From Anopheles merus (taxonomy: Eukaryota; Arthropoda; Insecta; Diptera; Culicidae): DNA of 64,000 bases. Where the stretch lies: contig NC_054083.1 in the NCBI RefSeq assembly GCF_017562075.2, forward strand, positions 14,679,107 to 14,743,106. Direction: 5' to 3'. Positions 13,401 to 27,300 of this stretch are shown here, one piece after another; positions within the stretch are counted from its first letter, which is position 1; every line of letters begins with the position of its first letter. Position numbers and translations under genes: made by a program. Below the pieces are notes generated by a model. The model did not search any database and was not told the origin of the DNA. It saw only the letters and a program-made list of their open reading frames with translations.

Positions 13401-15360
13401 TGGAGCATGGCTTCCCTGCATTCTAGGTGGGAACATTTTTTAGCTTTATTTCCGTAAAAGAGTGTTCCTTCTGGCTGTGGGTACACCAAGCGCGGAAATA
13501 ATCGCGGTATCTTTACATTTTCATGCAGCTAAACCCTCCGTTAGCCCACCCCTCCCCACGAAATGGTGCCCGATTTTCACGCAACCCAGCCCGCGACGTC
13601 GGCGCCATCGATATTTTCCGAACGTGCAAAATTACACTTGTTGCTTACACCGTTGCTCCATCGTGCTCCAGTGGGCTCCAGCGTGTCCAGACGCAGCGAG
13701 TACGAAGTCTCAATGCAGGTCAATAATGTAATCTGAACGCTGCTGGAATAGTCGGGGCGTCTAATGTGTACTTTGTCGGGTGCTAACGGCCCCTTTGCAT
13801 GCGGTGGAGTCGTTATATGGGCGTCCGGATAAAACTCGGCAAGAGTCGGCATGATTCCTTTTTACGATCCTGTGTTTGGTTAATTGCTGCTGCGCTGCCG
13901 TGTGGTGGGAAATTTACGGGGTGAGCTTTTTTACGGTCACTGACGGAGGTTTTTTACTTTTTTCAAAATAGGAAATGGTATGGTGTTTGCAGGGAAGGCA
14001 AAAAGGGTCTGTTTGAAGGTCATTTTAAGCAATTTATGTTTTTTTAAACTGTAACAATCACTCTCATGCCTTAGGAAACAATCTAACGTTTACAATGCAC
14101 AAAATTTTCACAACAGGTTAATATAGCAAATATGTACATTTTACAAAATATGGATTCCTACTGCACAAATGTACGCTCCCGAAATGTTGCCAAGAGCGAA
14201 CGTGTGCTCCCACTTCAAAGTTTCGCCCTCGTATTCGGCAACAGACACTCACACATGAGAGGTAGCCACTCATTTTCCGACGAAAATCTTCGGTAGGTTG
14301 TTCACACAATGAGTGCCCAGTGGATGGGAGTGGATAAGCGATCGGGAAATTTCTATCCCGTAGGGCACTGCAACGCCACGAGTAGCCATTTCTAGCAATT
14401 TCGAGAGTGAGCGCGGGGAGTGATCTATCTGTTGTGCTAGAAGATCTCATCAGATTCTCTGCCACGTTTCTCACGTGCATGGTTAGGCGTGTAAGTCTCG
14501 CATTTTCTCTTTCTCTCTCTCTTTCTCCTTCGGCTCTTTCGGCATACCAAAGTGCGTGGGCGGTCAAGGAAAAATCACCCCAACGGCCGCACGCTGCAGT
14601 GAAAAATAAGGACCGAGAAGGACACACAGCGCTTGCTGCGTTGCGTTACACTCTCTATCTCTCTGTGCATTGCCTCACGGTGTATTGCCACGGCAAGAGG
14701 CAACGCGGAAATATTGCGTCTTCGGAAACGTGAAAGTGAAAACTCAACGGACAGACGGCCGCAGTGTGTGAGCGCACACGGAAAACGCTAATACACGCGG
14801 AAGCACACTGTTAATTCGTGCCGCACACCGTACCATATGGTACGAGAATTGGGCGCATTTCCAGCAGCCTATAGTGCAGTGGCGCTGTGAATCATTCTCA
14901 TTGCCGCATCGGTTCCGATTGTCCGAGTGTGTGTTTATTATGTTCTGAAAATAACATGCTGAGACGCGTTGGATCGACTGCCAAAGAGGTGTGGAAATAT
15001 GTGTGGGGTTTGTGTTTGTGCTCTCTGTGTCCCCCCCCCCTTAGTTCGTGCGGGTTTTTTTAATGTTGACTAAGAAGACGATGCTGGCTAGTGTTGTTTG
15101 CTTTTAGCGCCTTCTCAGAACAGCTAATCGATAGTGACTGGTGGCAAAAGGCTATAAAACAATCATTACGCGTGCAATCGAAAGAAAACATTAAAAAAAA
15201 ACGCTGTAACATATGGAACGCGTTAAATCGTGTATTAATAATTTTGAGTTCAGAGACTTTTGGAGGATTTTACGTAATCGATCAACTCGATGTAATCAGC
15301 TTAGGCATTTTTTAGTGTTTGTGCTGTGTCAAACAAAATATGACTCCATTTTATTAATTA
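10437..15360. other. Intronic stretch, no gene recognised
   Basis: Mixed GC-rich and AT-rich sequence. It includes a short run of ACCG tetramers near 12950-12970, a TCTC-rich patch at about 14505-14535 (GAGA-type sites on the opposite strand) and a 16-bp perfect palindrome with a CATATG core at 14829-14844. No coding signature was found. Confidence 0.4.
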
Positions 15361-15398
15361 TGTTTTTCTCACACTTTTCTATTTCTTTACAGGTAAGG
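15361..15398 (+). promoter_or_regulatory. Candidate recursive-splicing (ratchet) site
   Basis: A pyrimidine-dominated tract at 15362-15389 is followed by ACAG ending at 15392 and immediately by GTAAGG at 15393-15398. The juxtaposed acceptor and donor (pyrimidine tract, CAG, GTAAG) is the zero-nucleotide exon arrangement known from large Drosophila introns that are removed stepwise. Use of this acceptor after exon 1 would rebuild a donor AAG/GTAAGG and leave 26,276 nt for the second step. It was the only good match found by eye in the 40-kb intron. Chance remains possible without read or conservation data. Confidence 0.5.
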
Positions 15399-18300
15399 AT
15401 TGACTTTAAATTGCATTTCACAAAAACTTACTGCAACTGTAAGGTACTCGAAACTGCGGCATCATCAAAAGTGGTAAAGAAATGTTTTTTCTTCTATTTC
15501 TATAAGCTATCAAACTGCACTTTTGAACAGTTGAAAATATTTCAAAAGTTGAATATTTTGAACGATTATCATTAGAGGATTATCATTACCGACCATCCAA
15601 TTTTAATCCTTTAACTTTTGTTTGGAAACAGCTGTTTGCCAGATCGCTGAAACTGGTTCAAATGGAATGCAGATTATGAATGGAGGTTTGGGTTGGTGCA
15701 GTGAAGCGCTTGGGGAGAAGACGACGGGTAAGAAGGTGTTGTATCAAGACTTGGACAACCGACGAAGGCCGCTTGACTACTTTCACTTTTGCACCTGACG
15801 AAATCACACCGCCAAATGTGGGGTTGACGGGGCCTGTGAGTTGTGCGCGGCATCATGCAAGCACACACACACACACAAATATATACACACATGATGAGCA
15901 TATTGTGCAATAGGCGTATCGGAATTCCCTCCCTTCCCACGCTTAAAACAAGATTCGGTGGGGCGTCGGTGTGTCACGATTGAAGGGGTAGCTTCAACGG
16001 GAAAGCTGATACTGACGACCGACCTCCAACGCGCGCCGGTTAACCGACGATCAAGCTCGCCTCCAATTTGTGGTTTGGTTGGGTTTTGTTTTCTTCCCGA
16101 CGACCTTGACATTTCGTGCGGTTAGAGGACGGGACAAGGAGAGCTTCCTTCTCCTAGAAGCTGGGGTTATTTATCCTGACGGCAGGTTGGTTTGTTGCCG
16201 AGTGACAATTGGTTGTTGGGTGCTTTGGGACGCAAAATGTGGGAAGTAGGGATGATGATGATGATGATGTAGCCGTCAATTAAAAATTGCTTTCCAATAT
16301 TTGGGCTTTGAAGTCGTTAGGCTTCCTTGAATGAAGGAGAATAAACACAGTGGTTAAATCAACACACTTTCAGATTGTCATTTATATCATTCCTGCTGCG
16401 TAGATTGGAGATACGTTGACGCTGTTTATGGAAGCATAAACACACAAGAGGCGAATATACTGTTACTGTGTAGGACGATCGATACATTCGCCGTTGGAAT
16501 ATGTTGACCTATGTAAAGATTGAATCAGTGTAAGATGGTTTAACAATCATTGTAACGAAAGTTCAGCAATCATTGTACAGCGGCTGATGTTGATGTTGAT
16601 GTTGTTGTGGTTGAGTCATACTTATTTCTATTTTTAGTACATGGATTATTTTTTACTTGACATAACATCCACATCTGGTCTAGCCCAGCAGACACGTTGT
16701 CTGATTGGAAGACTATACCATGAAGGACCCTAGAATTTCAACTACAAGCTGCGAGGTCGTAGGTTCACCTCATTGAATTTGGCTCATACGCAAAGTTATG
16801 TCACATTCTTTAAAGCCGCTAATCACAAGGGTCCCGTTGCTGTGGGACTGCACAACATTTCCGACGCTTTTGAGCACGTTAACAACGTGCCGGTGGCATA
16901 TTTTACCAATCACACGTCCTACGGTAGGGACGCTTGATCTTCAAACGCGTCGTTCTGCGCGTTCGTCCCGATGGCGCAACTCCTTCAAAGGCAGCCCAAC
17001 ATTAAAGGTAATCGTATTGAGAGCATAATGTTTTGTTTTTCATTTTTTGTGTCTTCTTTGAGTTCTCTTTCAAACACGTCCTATGGCGAAATCATTTCAG
17101 GGTTCGTTTGCACAATCGTGCGCAAAACATTCAATCAATGCACGCGCAAAAGGGAAGACGCGTATATTGTAAACAAGTCATTTACATTACAAATCATCGT
17201 CCCTGCCGGTACGTGGAAGTGAACCATGGTAGCACACCGATATACGCATGTGTATTATATTTGCTCAGCTTAGCAACAAATCACAATTGGAAGGAAATCG
17301 AAGAAAAAAATGGAAATAAAGCAAAAACAAGTTCTTTTATATACAAACACATTGGGCGCGGAGCGATACACAAAACAGCCCCGACAGGTCAACTCTTTCG
17401 ATCGGTGGTACTGAATTTTGAACTAAAACCCCATAAGCTGCACGTGAAGAACGTGCAAAGAACATTTTCTTGGAAAAATAAAGACACTATGCCACTCGAC
17501 GAACGTCAAACAGAGGCGCAACTGTTCAAACACCACGGCACCTCTGCGCATATGCCGCGTCTTCCTGCAGCTCTTGTTTTCACACGTGTAATCTTAACGC
17601 GTACACACCGAGCACAGTGCACCGTGCAGGGATCCAATTCTGTGGCGAGGTTTCAATTTCATTTGACGACATTGAGAGCAATTTGTTCGTCGGTGAAATC
17701 TCATTACAATAGAAGATCTACCCGAAAGCGCACTAATGAGGGTTTGCTCGAGATGTGTGGCATTTTAAAGAAACCAACCAAAAGACTTACACATGTGTGT
17801 GTGTTTCCTTATGAGGGACTGGACTGGCCCACCTTTTATCATACGTTGACCTTTGCGTAACCTTGGAGCGAGGATTTCATGATAATTGAGTTTGAAAGCT
17901 ACGCAGCGCCTTGCCTTTCAAAACTCTTCTAATGCTTCGGTGCACAGGACGACGGCACACCAAATGTCAAGTCCTAACGCTGAATTGTTATGGGGCACAA
18001 AGAGATGATTGGGAGTGGTTGCCTAGTGTGTGTGCATAAATCTGCGATTGATAAATGGTTCCGTTTTGGAGAATCTATAGCAATATTTACCTATTGTTGA
18101 AGCAATGAAAATAATGGTCATTAAAATTCAGAATGTCTAATTGATTACCAGAAGGGACTGTGGGTGTTGATTGTGTGTATTTTTCTTCAACGTGGAACAA
18201 ATTACGGATTAAAATAATTGGAATAGTAATCACATTTTGCACTGTTAACCATTGACAAAAGAAAATTTCAGCCGCATACCCGATTTTGATGCCAATTTTT

Positions 18301-21300
18301 GTGAGTTGCAGTACTATGCGATAAAGTTACACGCCATTGCAAAACTGTTCGTTGATCTGTTGTCTTATATTTTTCAAGTAATGGATAAAAGAACTTCACC
18401 TAAGAGAATTAATTCTTTTAATTGATATTACCGGTTCTGCACCAGAACATTATCCCTCGCCCGCACCGAAACACAAGAAAGAGGCATCGAGGTTCATTGA
18501 GAAGAATTGAAGTTTGTATGTAATGAAAAGTTTGTGCAACTTTCACCCAGGGCTAAAACAAGGAGTGAAATTAGTGGCGATGTAGCAATTGCAACAACGA
18601 GCATCGTTCATTAATTATCACCAGCCCACACCGAGGCGTCCCACACTTGCTATTGATAATGACTTGTCGATAATAAAAACAGCTTTGACGTAGTTCGGAG
18701 CAAGAAGGAACCGACAGCCACGGAAAACACTCGGAAAGGTGTTTTTGTCTTGCGATGCCTGAATGGAGATACTCCGGCGCTTGTGTTGACTGTTTTACCA
18801 TTACTCCTTACCTTGCCGAGTAAACAGTACGACACACAGCGCACTTTTTTGTTAGTTTTGTAACTTTATTTTCGAGACATTTTGGGTACCCTATCTGCAT
18901 ACAAACAGCATCAGGAAATAGAGGGTGATGGAAAAAATACCCGTAAAAAACAAATATACTATGTTTCAATAGAGACATATGTTTGTTATTTTTTTTTCGT
19001 CTGCTGATGATAGTTACGAATGGGAGAAAACTGGTGGCGAAATCAACTTCGCTTTGGGGGGGAAGGCACGCATCTTCCAAGTGGGCAGGATGATAGGGAA
19101 CGGACAACGCAATACCGATAACAGCGCGGGCACCATCACACAAAATTATCAATCATCGAGAGCCTTGTTCCTTATTTCGCTGGTTGGTTTGTTGTTTTTG
19201 TGCGCTTTTTCTTTCTATCAATTAACTACCAATAATTGGTGACATGAGCCATCCATCAGCAAGTGAGCGAGGGAACGCAATAGCCGGGGTGGAGAATGAA
19301 GGAGAGGCCTTCCGGTTTGCTGATATTGTGTAATAGGCCATAGGGTGGGTGACCGTACGGAAGAGGATGAGTTTGGCGCTGTTTGGTGCTGGTAGTTGGA
19401 GTGCATTGAAGCAATATCGGTAGACCGATGAGATCATTGAACACTTTTATCGAGCAGTAAATTTTTCCAGTTGATGGGGATAGGAAGAAAATAGAAGGAG
19501 TGGGAGACGAAGATGTGATAATTCAAGGACATTCTTGATTGGAGAGAGTGTCCCCAGATGGATGATGCATTTTATGTTACATTTTAATTTGTATTGAGCT
19601 AGTAGAGTTGCTTGAAGGTGTAGATTAAAGCAGAGGAATAAGTTGGGGCCTTTTTTATGCGCTGTCAAACCGTCAAGAAGGGTTTATGAGCGGATGGTTT
19701 CGAACCATAGCTGTGATTTACCCGTTCCGCCTTAACATGGCTACAGACGGTGTCACTTCGTGCGGAACAATTTGCCATAAATAGCTGTCCCATGGAAGCC
19801 GAGCAACATGAGATTCATCTAATGTGCTGTCAGCGTCATTCCACTGTGTTCAAGGTTTCACGCTATGGTTAAGTTGCGTTTGGCTACAGCGGAGGGGAAA
19901 GGGAAAACATTCTTTTGCGCAGCACAGGTGAGAACCATTCACTACATTGCATGCCAACAGTGGTTCTTCCTCACGTGTAACTACGGCTCCGGCCGACCAT
20001 GTAAAGGGCCATAGGCTGCCGTTGGCTAGAAGCCTCACTAAAGTCTGTGATTGCTAAAGATTTGTAACTCCTCATCAAAACTGGGCAGGGAAGGGGCCGG
20101 GCAAAACGTGGATTAGCGGTGTAGGAAGGTGCTCAAATGAATGAAAAGATTGAACACTTCTCGGCTCCCCTTACCACGGTGAGCTCCAGAAGGTGTTAAG
20201 ACAGTGGGGCACGACGATCACGATCGGAAGACATGAAGGTTATCCAGTTCTGCTGCCGGGGACACGTACGCTCTAGCGGAAAGGAATTTCTTACGATCAC
20301 TTTTCGAGCCCATGGTGTATTTTCTTCGGCCGGCTTCGGGGAAGCACAGCGGCAAAGTGTTAGCCTCCTTACGATGTTGGTGGTGGCAGTGGAAAGGGGG
20401 CCAATTATTGCGCGCCCCATCCTAAAACACAGCTTATGTTTTCAATGTACGCAAATTTATTCCCTTCATCGGTGGCAGTTCGTTACGAACAGTAAACAAA
20501 GACAGGCAAACCTACATACTGGTTCCAGGAACACATTCCGCTTGATGCCTGCTGGCAGGCGTAATCTGGGCGACAATCACGTGCCTGCGCCTCGTGCGTT
20601 TAGAATCGGATTAGAACAACAACTTGGCGTCTCCATTCATGCTTATCATTTTTGTTTTTTGGTTTGCTTTAACATGCTTAGAGTTCGTTGGCTTGTTATA
20701 GTTTGGTGCGCCTCACTGTTAGGCATAAGGGCGTACAGCATATTTGCTTTATTTTTTTTTATTTAATTAAAGTCATTTTTATGCATTATTTACATACAAA
20801 ACAGAATATTTTGTAGTAATAACATTATTTGTTTGTTTTGGTGATATGTTTTGAGAAGTGAAGCGATCAAACTAACTTATTTGGGGGATGTTCGCACTTG
20901 AGCAATTCCTTAACATCTATTGGAATTTGTTATCCTGTGTTAGAAGCCCAACATATTTGCTAGTTTAAATCGAGTACTTCTTCGTGACATTTAACTAACT
21001 TTCCCTCTGTTAACCAGCCAGTAACATTGTGTTCAAATTTGACACGTTCAACCTTTGTATCCACTTATCCAAATGACGATTGTTTATACTCAGTTCGATG
21101 TGCACTGGCCTGGCACAACTGTTAACAAAAATGGGAAAAAGTTGGTTACCTTCGTGCCATTGTTTGTCAACAGCAACATTGCAATGTAATGTACATTATT
21201 TTTGGGTTGTTGTGGGTGTTTCTTTTTTCCGTTGTGCAGGTGCCACAATTCATTTCTCAATTTATGTTTGTAGCATACATGACAGATAGTAAAAAAAACA

Positions 21301-24300
21301 ACTATCAATAAATAATAAAATCAAATAGCTCTGAAATCAATCGCTTGGGAAATTCCGCACGTTCCGCTCGTGTGTTGTTCTGCTTCATTGCATGTGTGTG
21401 TATATGGAGTCTTTGGAGGAGGGTGTTTGGTTACTTTGGCGTAAACGGCAATCGAATGGCGCCCGTAATTTCCTCGCCCTCTAGAGATCAAACTGTCCGA
21501 AATAATTGAACGAGGCACACCGGCCTTTGACCGATTTGCGGGTTCAATCCTCCTCCAACTCTCTCTCCCTATCTTTTGCAGTGGTAGACTTTGTTTCGAC
21601 TCAAATAGTGAATATGCCTGTGTGATATGCGCCTTTGTCATCATCAATTGCCACCATTCCAATAAACACACTCCCCTATTGACTGTGTCACTATTTTTGG
21701 GTGCTTTTAAATAACTGACCGTGTTTTTTTGTTTCGTTTTGTGTTGCTTTGGTCAGCTTGAAGAGAACACACAAACACGCAGCCATGCACGAACTGTATA
21801 AAAACCAATTTAAAAACATAAATTTGGCAATTTCATTCGGCCTGACCCGTTCGTGGTTTTGCTCATTGCACAAGCGATTTTAGTACGCTCGATTGAATGT
21901 GTTTTTGGGGGTGTTGTGATGAATTAACACCACCGCAGCAACAACAAAAAACTGACCACCTCATTTCCTCATGTCTATCCTCACCTATCAGTATACATCC
22001 CTCTGCCCCATCAAACGCTATTTTTATTAGCCCCATGCATCGATCGGCACAAAAAATTGGGCTGGAGGCGCGCGTTGGCTTTGTTGGCGCCTTTGTTCAG
22101 TTGCGAAAGTGTGGAAATCGCATTTTGTACCGGCGTTGGAAATCGAGCGAAAACACTGTTTCGCTTTTGCTTTTGCTGCCTTTTAGGTTATTAGAGGGGC
22201 GGCAAATGAAGAAGAAGGAGAAGAAAGAAAAAAAAAACATTTCCAGCACGATTCCGTACTGCGCCAATGCAAGCAGCGGTCTTACTTTCGATGCAAGAAG
22301 CTCGCTGTTTTTTTAAATGGTTTACTTTCAAAGGTGTACGATTGCGCGCTTTTCCATGGCTGAGAGAGGTGTTTTGTGCGGCACGAAGCAAAAATCAGCC
22401 GAAATGTAGAACCTCTTTTGCTACGTAATTACATGAAGAAATATGTGGGCCACACACATACACAGACAAGTACACCACACAATGTTCAAAGGCCGAAAGG
22501 GCACAACAAGGGAGAAGAGGGAAAGGACAATGAAACGAACGCACGCTAGTTCATGAGGAAGGAAACTGAAAGTTTGGAATTACGTTTTGCATTAGAAATT
22601 GAGTAGAAATTTAGCTTTGTTCCAGTTCCTATATTTCATAAACACAATAATATAAACTTAGTTCAAGTTTGCTATTATTTCATGTTTAATTTGATACTCT
22701 GATGTTGGAAGTATCGTTTCAATCAAAATATAACTGGCCTGGCCGTCCGAATGAGAATTTGAACAAACAAAAAATCAGATTTAGTCGAAACCTTGCTAGT
22801 TCTCGGCACCATAATATGGCTTGAAAGTAGCTTGTGTCACCACACAACACAAATTTTGCTTTTTGTTTTGGGCAGCGTCCGTAAGGCGTCGCAAGCGTGC
22901 ACCGAGCGAACCAAACAGGGAAAAGTGAAATAGCTAAAAGCGAGTTCAACGTGCCGATCGATTTTCGCCTTGAAAAATGGCGCATTACACCATGCAGTGC
23001 CCGCCACCTCCACGCCTCCTGCCCGGAACGTAAGTTCGACCACAACAGCGTCCATCTGACCTAGCGCGCGCACGGCGGTGTGCGTTGCGTCCCTCTCGGT
23101 AGGTGTGCAATTTACTTGCCCCGGCGAGAGATTGCGAGCCGCACTAATTGGGGCGCGCTTATTATCTTAATTGAAAATTGTGCACCGTGTGGCAACTGGC
23201 TCGTTGCTGGCAAAACATGTCTTTTGCTAGGTCTAGCTGCACTGCCACGTTAGTTTTTTTCCTTCTTGTACTTGTGTTTATACTCATTGAATTTCCAGCA
23301 TGTCCTGGCGTGTGGCGTTCGGTTTTCTTCGGCCATCAGAAGCGGACCTCGTCCCGGCTGCCCGAACACTATTCGACCAGCTTCTCATATCGTAGGAGAA
23401 GAGGGACGAAAAGAAGAACGAAAACAGCAAAAATATTTGTGCGAAATGGTACGTTAATTCGCAGTAATCGCACCGCAAGATCGCATCGCAGAGGCTTTTG
23501 CAGAGCGCCGGCGAGAAAGAAACTCGGGCAAAGTCGGACAATCGGCGTGTGCATTTATTGTTTGGGTCAGTAGGCCTTCGGACGGCGGGTGAATGCACCA
23601 GATCCGCCGGCCATTCATCGGAACGCGTGCCGTTGCTGCTGTATTTTGTGGTGCATTAGCGTGCACCATCGGTGCAGTTATGCAACGGTGGCGGCTGCTA
23701 CTGCCCGTGCCACGGTGACGGTGCGGTGAAAATCCAACCAGTTTCATATTTTCCTCGGCGCCCGTCTACGCGCGCGCTTGCTCTTAATCCATTCGGGTCG
23801 AAAAAGCATTCCCCACGATGATGATGATGGTCCACAGTGCTTTACAAAAGCCGTCTCCCATCATGGGCAGCTGGTTGCTGGAGTGCACGGGATAAACGTG
23901 GGGGATAGGAGAAGCAGTGTCGAAAAGTGTTGGGTTGATGAAAGCGATCGTAAAGCGTAAGAGCGGCTGCGACACGACAGCGGCGACGACGACGACGAAG
24001 AATGCGACAGAGGCTGCAGCAAGTCCACGCTATGGCAATATCAGCCGTATTGTGTACAGTGTTTGGAGGGGGGGGGGGAGTGGTGAGTTTATGCTCAATC
24101 GCATGGAAGCATGTTGACATGCTTGATTATCCACCACAAACCGTATGTCCGACCCTTCCATGACCGTTCCCCACCTCCTCCTTCGTTTCTCTCTGTAACT
24201 GTGTGTGTGTATGTGTGATGTTTTAGCCATTAACTACTCGGTCGCGTCGCCAATTGCCACGTGCGATTCAACTAAACGCGCATAAAATTCACACATCATC

Positions 24301-27300
24301 GCGCGGGTAACGGGCTCTCCGTTTCTCCGCGTGCTTTCCTACAGCAATGTGTTCACGATTGCACAAAAGCCACGCTCTTTAGCTCCAGTAGGAGCAGGGC
24401 GGGCGCTCGCCGCGCGCTACACATGAATGGCCGGTGATGATGATCGTCATGCTGTTATTGCATTAGTTTGCCTCATGCCGATTCTGAATGGAGTGTATTA
24501 GAAAAGTTTTGCTGCTTGAGTAATAATGGTCAGCGTTCGAGGTTTGTTGGTACGTGCGTGCTTAAATGGTAGTGAGATTTGCATGAGTATTGAACACGTA
24601 GCGTGAAGTAATTTGGTTTAAGATCGCATTTCTATTTCTAACATAACGGCAAACTTCACTCACTTCGTAATCAATCTGCATCGTTGTGATATTTAATTCT
24701 TCGAAAAAGAAACAACTCATTCATACTGAAAGCCCACGGACGTGCAAAGATCGGGATATTTTCTCGCTGTACTGGAATATAAGGTTCCTGTTTTATAACT
24801 TCTCCATCACACAAACGGAGCCGCTGCTTACGGTGTGTCGTCTTCCAGTGCGGCCATACATCTGTTGCATCTGTTTCTAGCGAGCATGGAACAGCGACAG
24901 TGTATCGCTCGCCGCTCTATCTCTCTCTATTAGCAGCACGCTGTCGTCGTGGCATTCGTGGTGGTGGTGGTGGTGTGCACTGTTGCCGATCGCTTACGTA
25001 ACGCGCAGCGGCCATCGCTCCATCGATATGTCCACCATATGCCGGTCAGCTGTTTTTCTCATCCACGAAACCTCGGCGACGGCGGCAATGTCGGATCGCC
25101 AATTGTCATTGCTAGCGACAGTCGGGGATGGTTTTGCCGTCTTTCGTAGGTATTGCCCGCCATCTTTCCCGCTCTGATGAAACGACACGACGGATGCCAC
25201 CACCATCGCCGGCTCCTACAGCAACGTCGGTAAAGCTGATGGGAATCATCACAGGCGTCCATTAATCGAATTAATCATGATGATTTTATAAATGTAATAA
25301 TCGGCTCCCGGGGGGCTGCAAGGAATGGATGATTGAGACTCTGCGGCAGACCAATTGGTATACGAGCGTTGTGGAGTGGTAAAAGTCGGGTGCTGTTGGA
25401 GCTAATCTGCGCCTAATGGCTTAACGTACGGTGTATATTTTTGTGTATGCGGTTACCAACCAACGGTCGCGCTCCAATTGGGGACAAACGAATGATGTGT
25501 TAGTTTTATTTTGCAAGATAGTTAATGGAAGCGAGAGCACTGACTATTGCGATGAAGGCACAAAAATTGTGTTTTTAATTGATGCCTTAGAATTGAAATT
25601 GTTGTGGAAGTGAATTCATGAATGTGCAAAACAAAACCTTCTAGAACTGTCATGCTACAATGTTGCTCTCTAATATGATTCAAATCCAACGATCATCCCC
25701 TTCCGGTTTCTACCACAATGTAATCGAACCTACCCTCTCGTCAATTACCTTGTGCTGGAATTATCTCATCGAAAGCGTGACATTTAATCTAAAGCCACCC
25801 ACGAAAAGTCCTGCCGTGCGAACTGTGTACGTATTTTGCACCAGGGCCGGTTTTAGTTGCTCTTTCTCTTACTCTCTTTTTCTCTTTCTCTCCCTCTATC
25901 TGTATCCCCAAGCTCCAAACGGGTTCAAAGCTCACGTAATCATACACCTCTCACGGTCAAGCGGAGTGTTAGGGCACAGGGGCTTTTACAGGAACGAAAA
26001 AAAAAACGGAGCAAACAGGTTTCCGGTTCGGTACGCTCCACCTCTCTCGGAGGGCAACAGTGTGCACAGTTTCACTGTCAAGTTTACGATAAAGCAGCGT
26101 CACCACCCAGGGCTTCCACGTACCGGATGCAGCGACCGACCCGGTGTGCCTGTGATATTTGGCACTGGGCAGAGGCTCGTGCAGCTCCGGTGCCGGGGAC
26201 CGGTTTTTGTGTTTTTTCGTACCCCGTGGGCGATATGTTCACCGCTAGCACGCGTGGGTGGATGTTATCCTGACGGCTCGTTACCGGGGTGACCCACGGG
26301 CTCCGGACATTACCGTCTCTTGCGAAAGGTCTGCGCAATGGTAGTGTTTCGTGGGTCTTTTAATGCCTTAGCCTAGGGAAACATCTGGCACGAGGGTACC
26401 CGTTGGACGGTTGGTTGGCTTTTGCCATGACGCGAAGGTAGCGGTTGATGCTGATTATTTTAGTTACAGCAGCCCTAAAGGTGGCGGTGGGTAATAAATT
26501 ATGCGATTATTTCTCACTTTTACGCCCGTCCAGTATGGTTCAGTGACCCTCTGTCTTCAGGCAACAGCAGTGACACGTCCCTATACCATCAAAGCAGCCA
26601 TCAAACTGCTGGGGATACCGGTTGACGGGCGCGAAGTATTGCTAAAACTAGGGACAACGATCCGAAAGGCACCCGGTACTATAAAAATCGCCCAAGTCCC
26701 GTCATCCTCCCTATTCGATGCGGCATCTTTCGGCACCTTTCTCAGGTGCGTTTCGTTTCTACGCTCAATGGTTCGTTCAATCGTTCATCAACCTCTTTTT
26801 CTCGTGCTGACCACAGAAAGTCAAGATAGAAGACAAGCCTCTCCAGCGGTTATGCAAGCGACAGCGAAAACCAAAAACGAAACGTTTTGCATCGAACGCG
26901 TTTATCCGTGCGGATCTTCAAGTAACTCGTCTGCAAAATTGGCGGCCAGTCGGCAACGATTTTCAAACCGTTGGGGCATTAGGTAAGCTCGTATAATGAG
27001 TTTCTTCGGTGGCCGTTGCCTTCGTGACGGTGCGAGCCGACCTCAACATCATTGGTTGATTGGATTATTTGGGCCTCTCTGAACCCTACCACCAGAGGTC
27101 TCGACAAATGAAGGGAGGGTTTACTCTCTAGTGCTCACCTTATATCATAACACTGATGAAACTGCAGATCGGATAGTGAAAGTAAAGTGCCATTAAAAGA
27201 GCTAGTAACGGAGCAAGCTTCGATTTCAGTCATAATATTTTTCACACATCACGTGATATAACAATATAAGGCGCTGCGTATGCTGGTTTAGATCATTTGT

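Noticed and set aside
14829..14844. 16-bp perfect palindrome with CATATG core
   Set aside because: About one such palindrome is expected by chance in 64 kb, so it is not evidence of function alone.
26501..26986. 161-codon ATG-started frame ending at a GTAAGC donor-like site
   Set aside because: Splicing from 26982 to 41669 would be out of frame and stop within a few codons; the protein has no recognisable features.
26970..26990. TTAG/GTAAGC as a second recursive splice site
   Set aside because: The preceding bases lack a pyrimidine tract.
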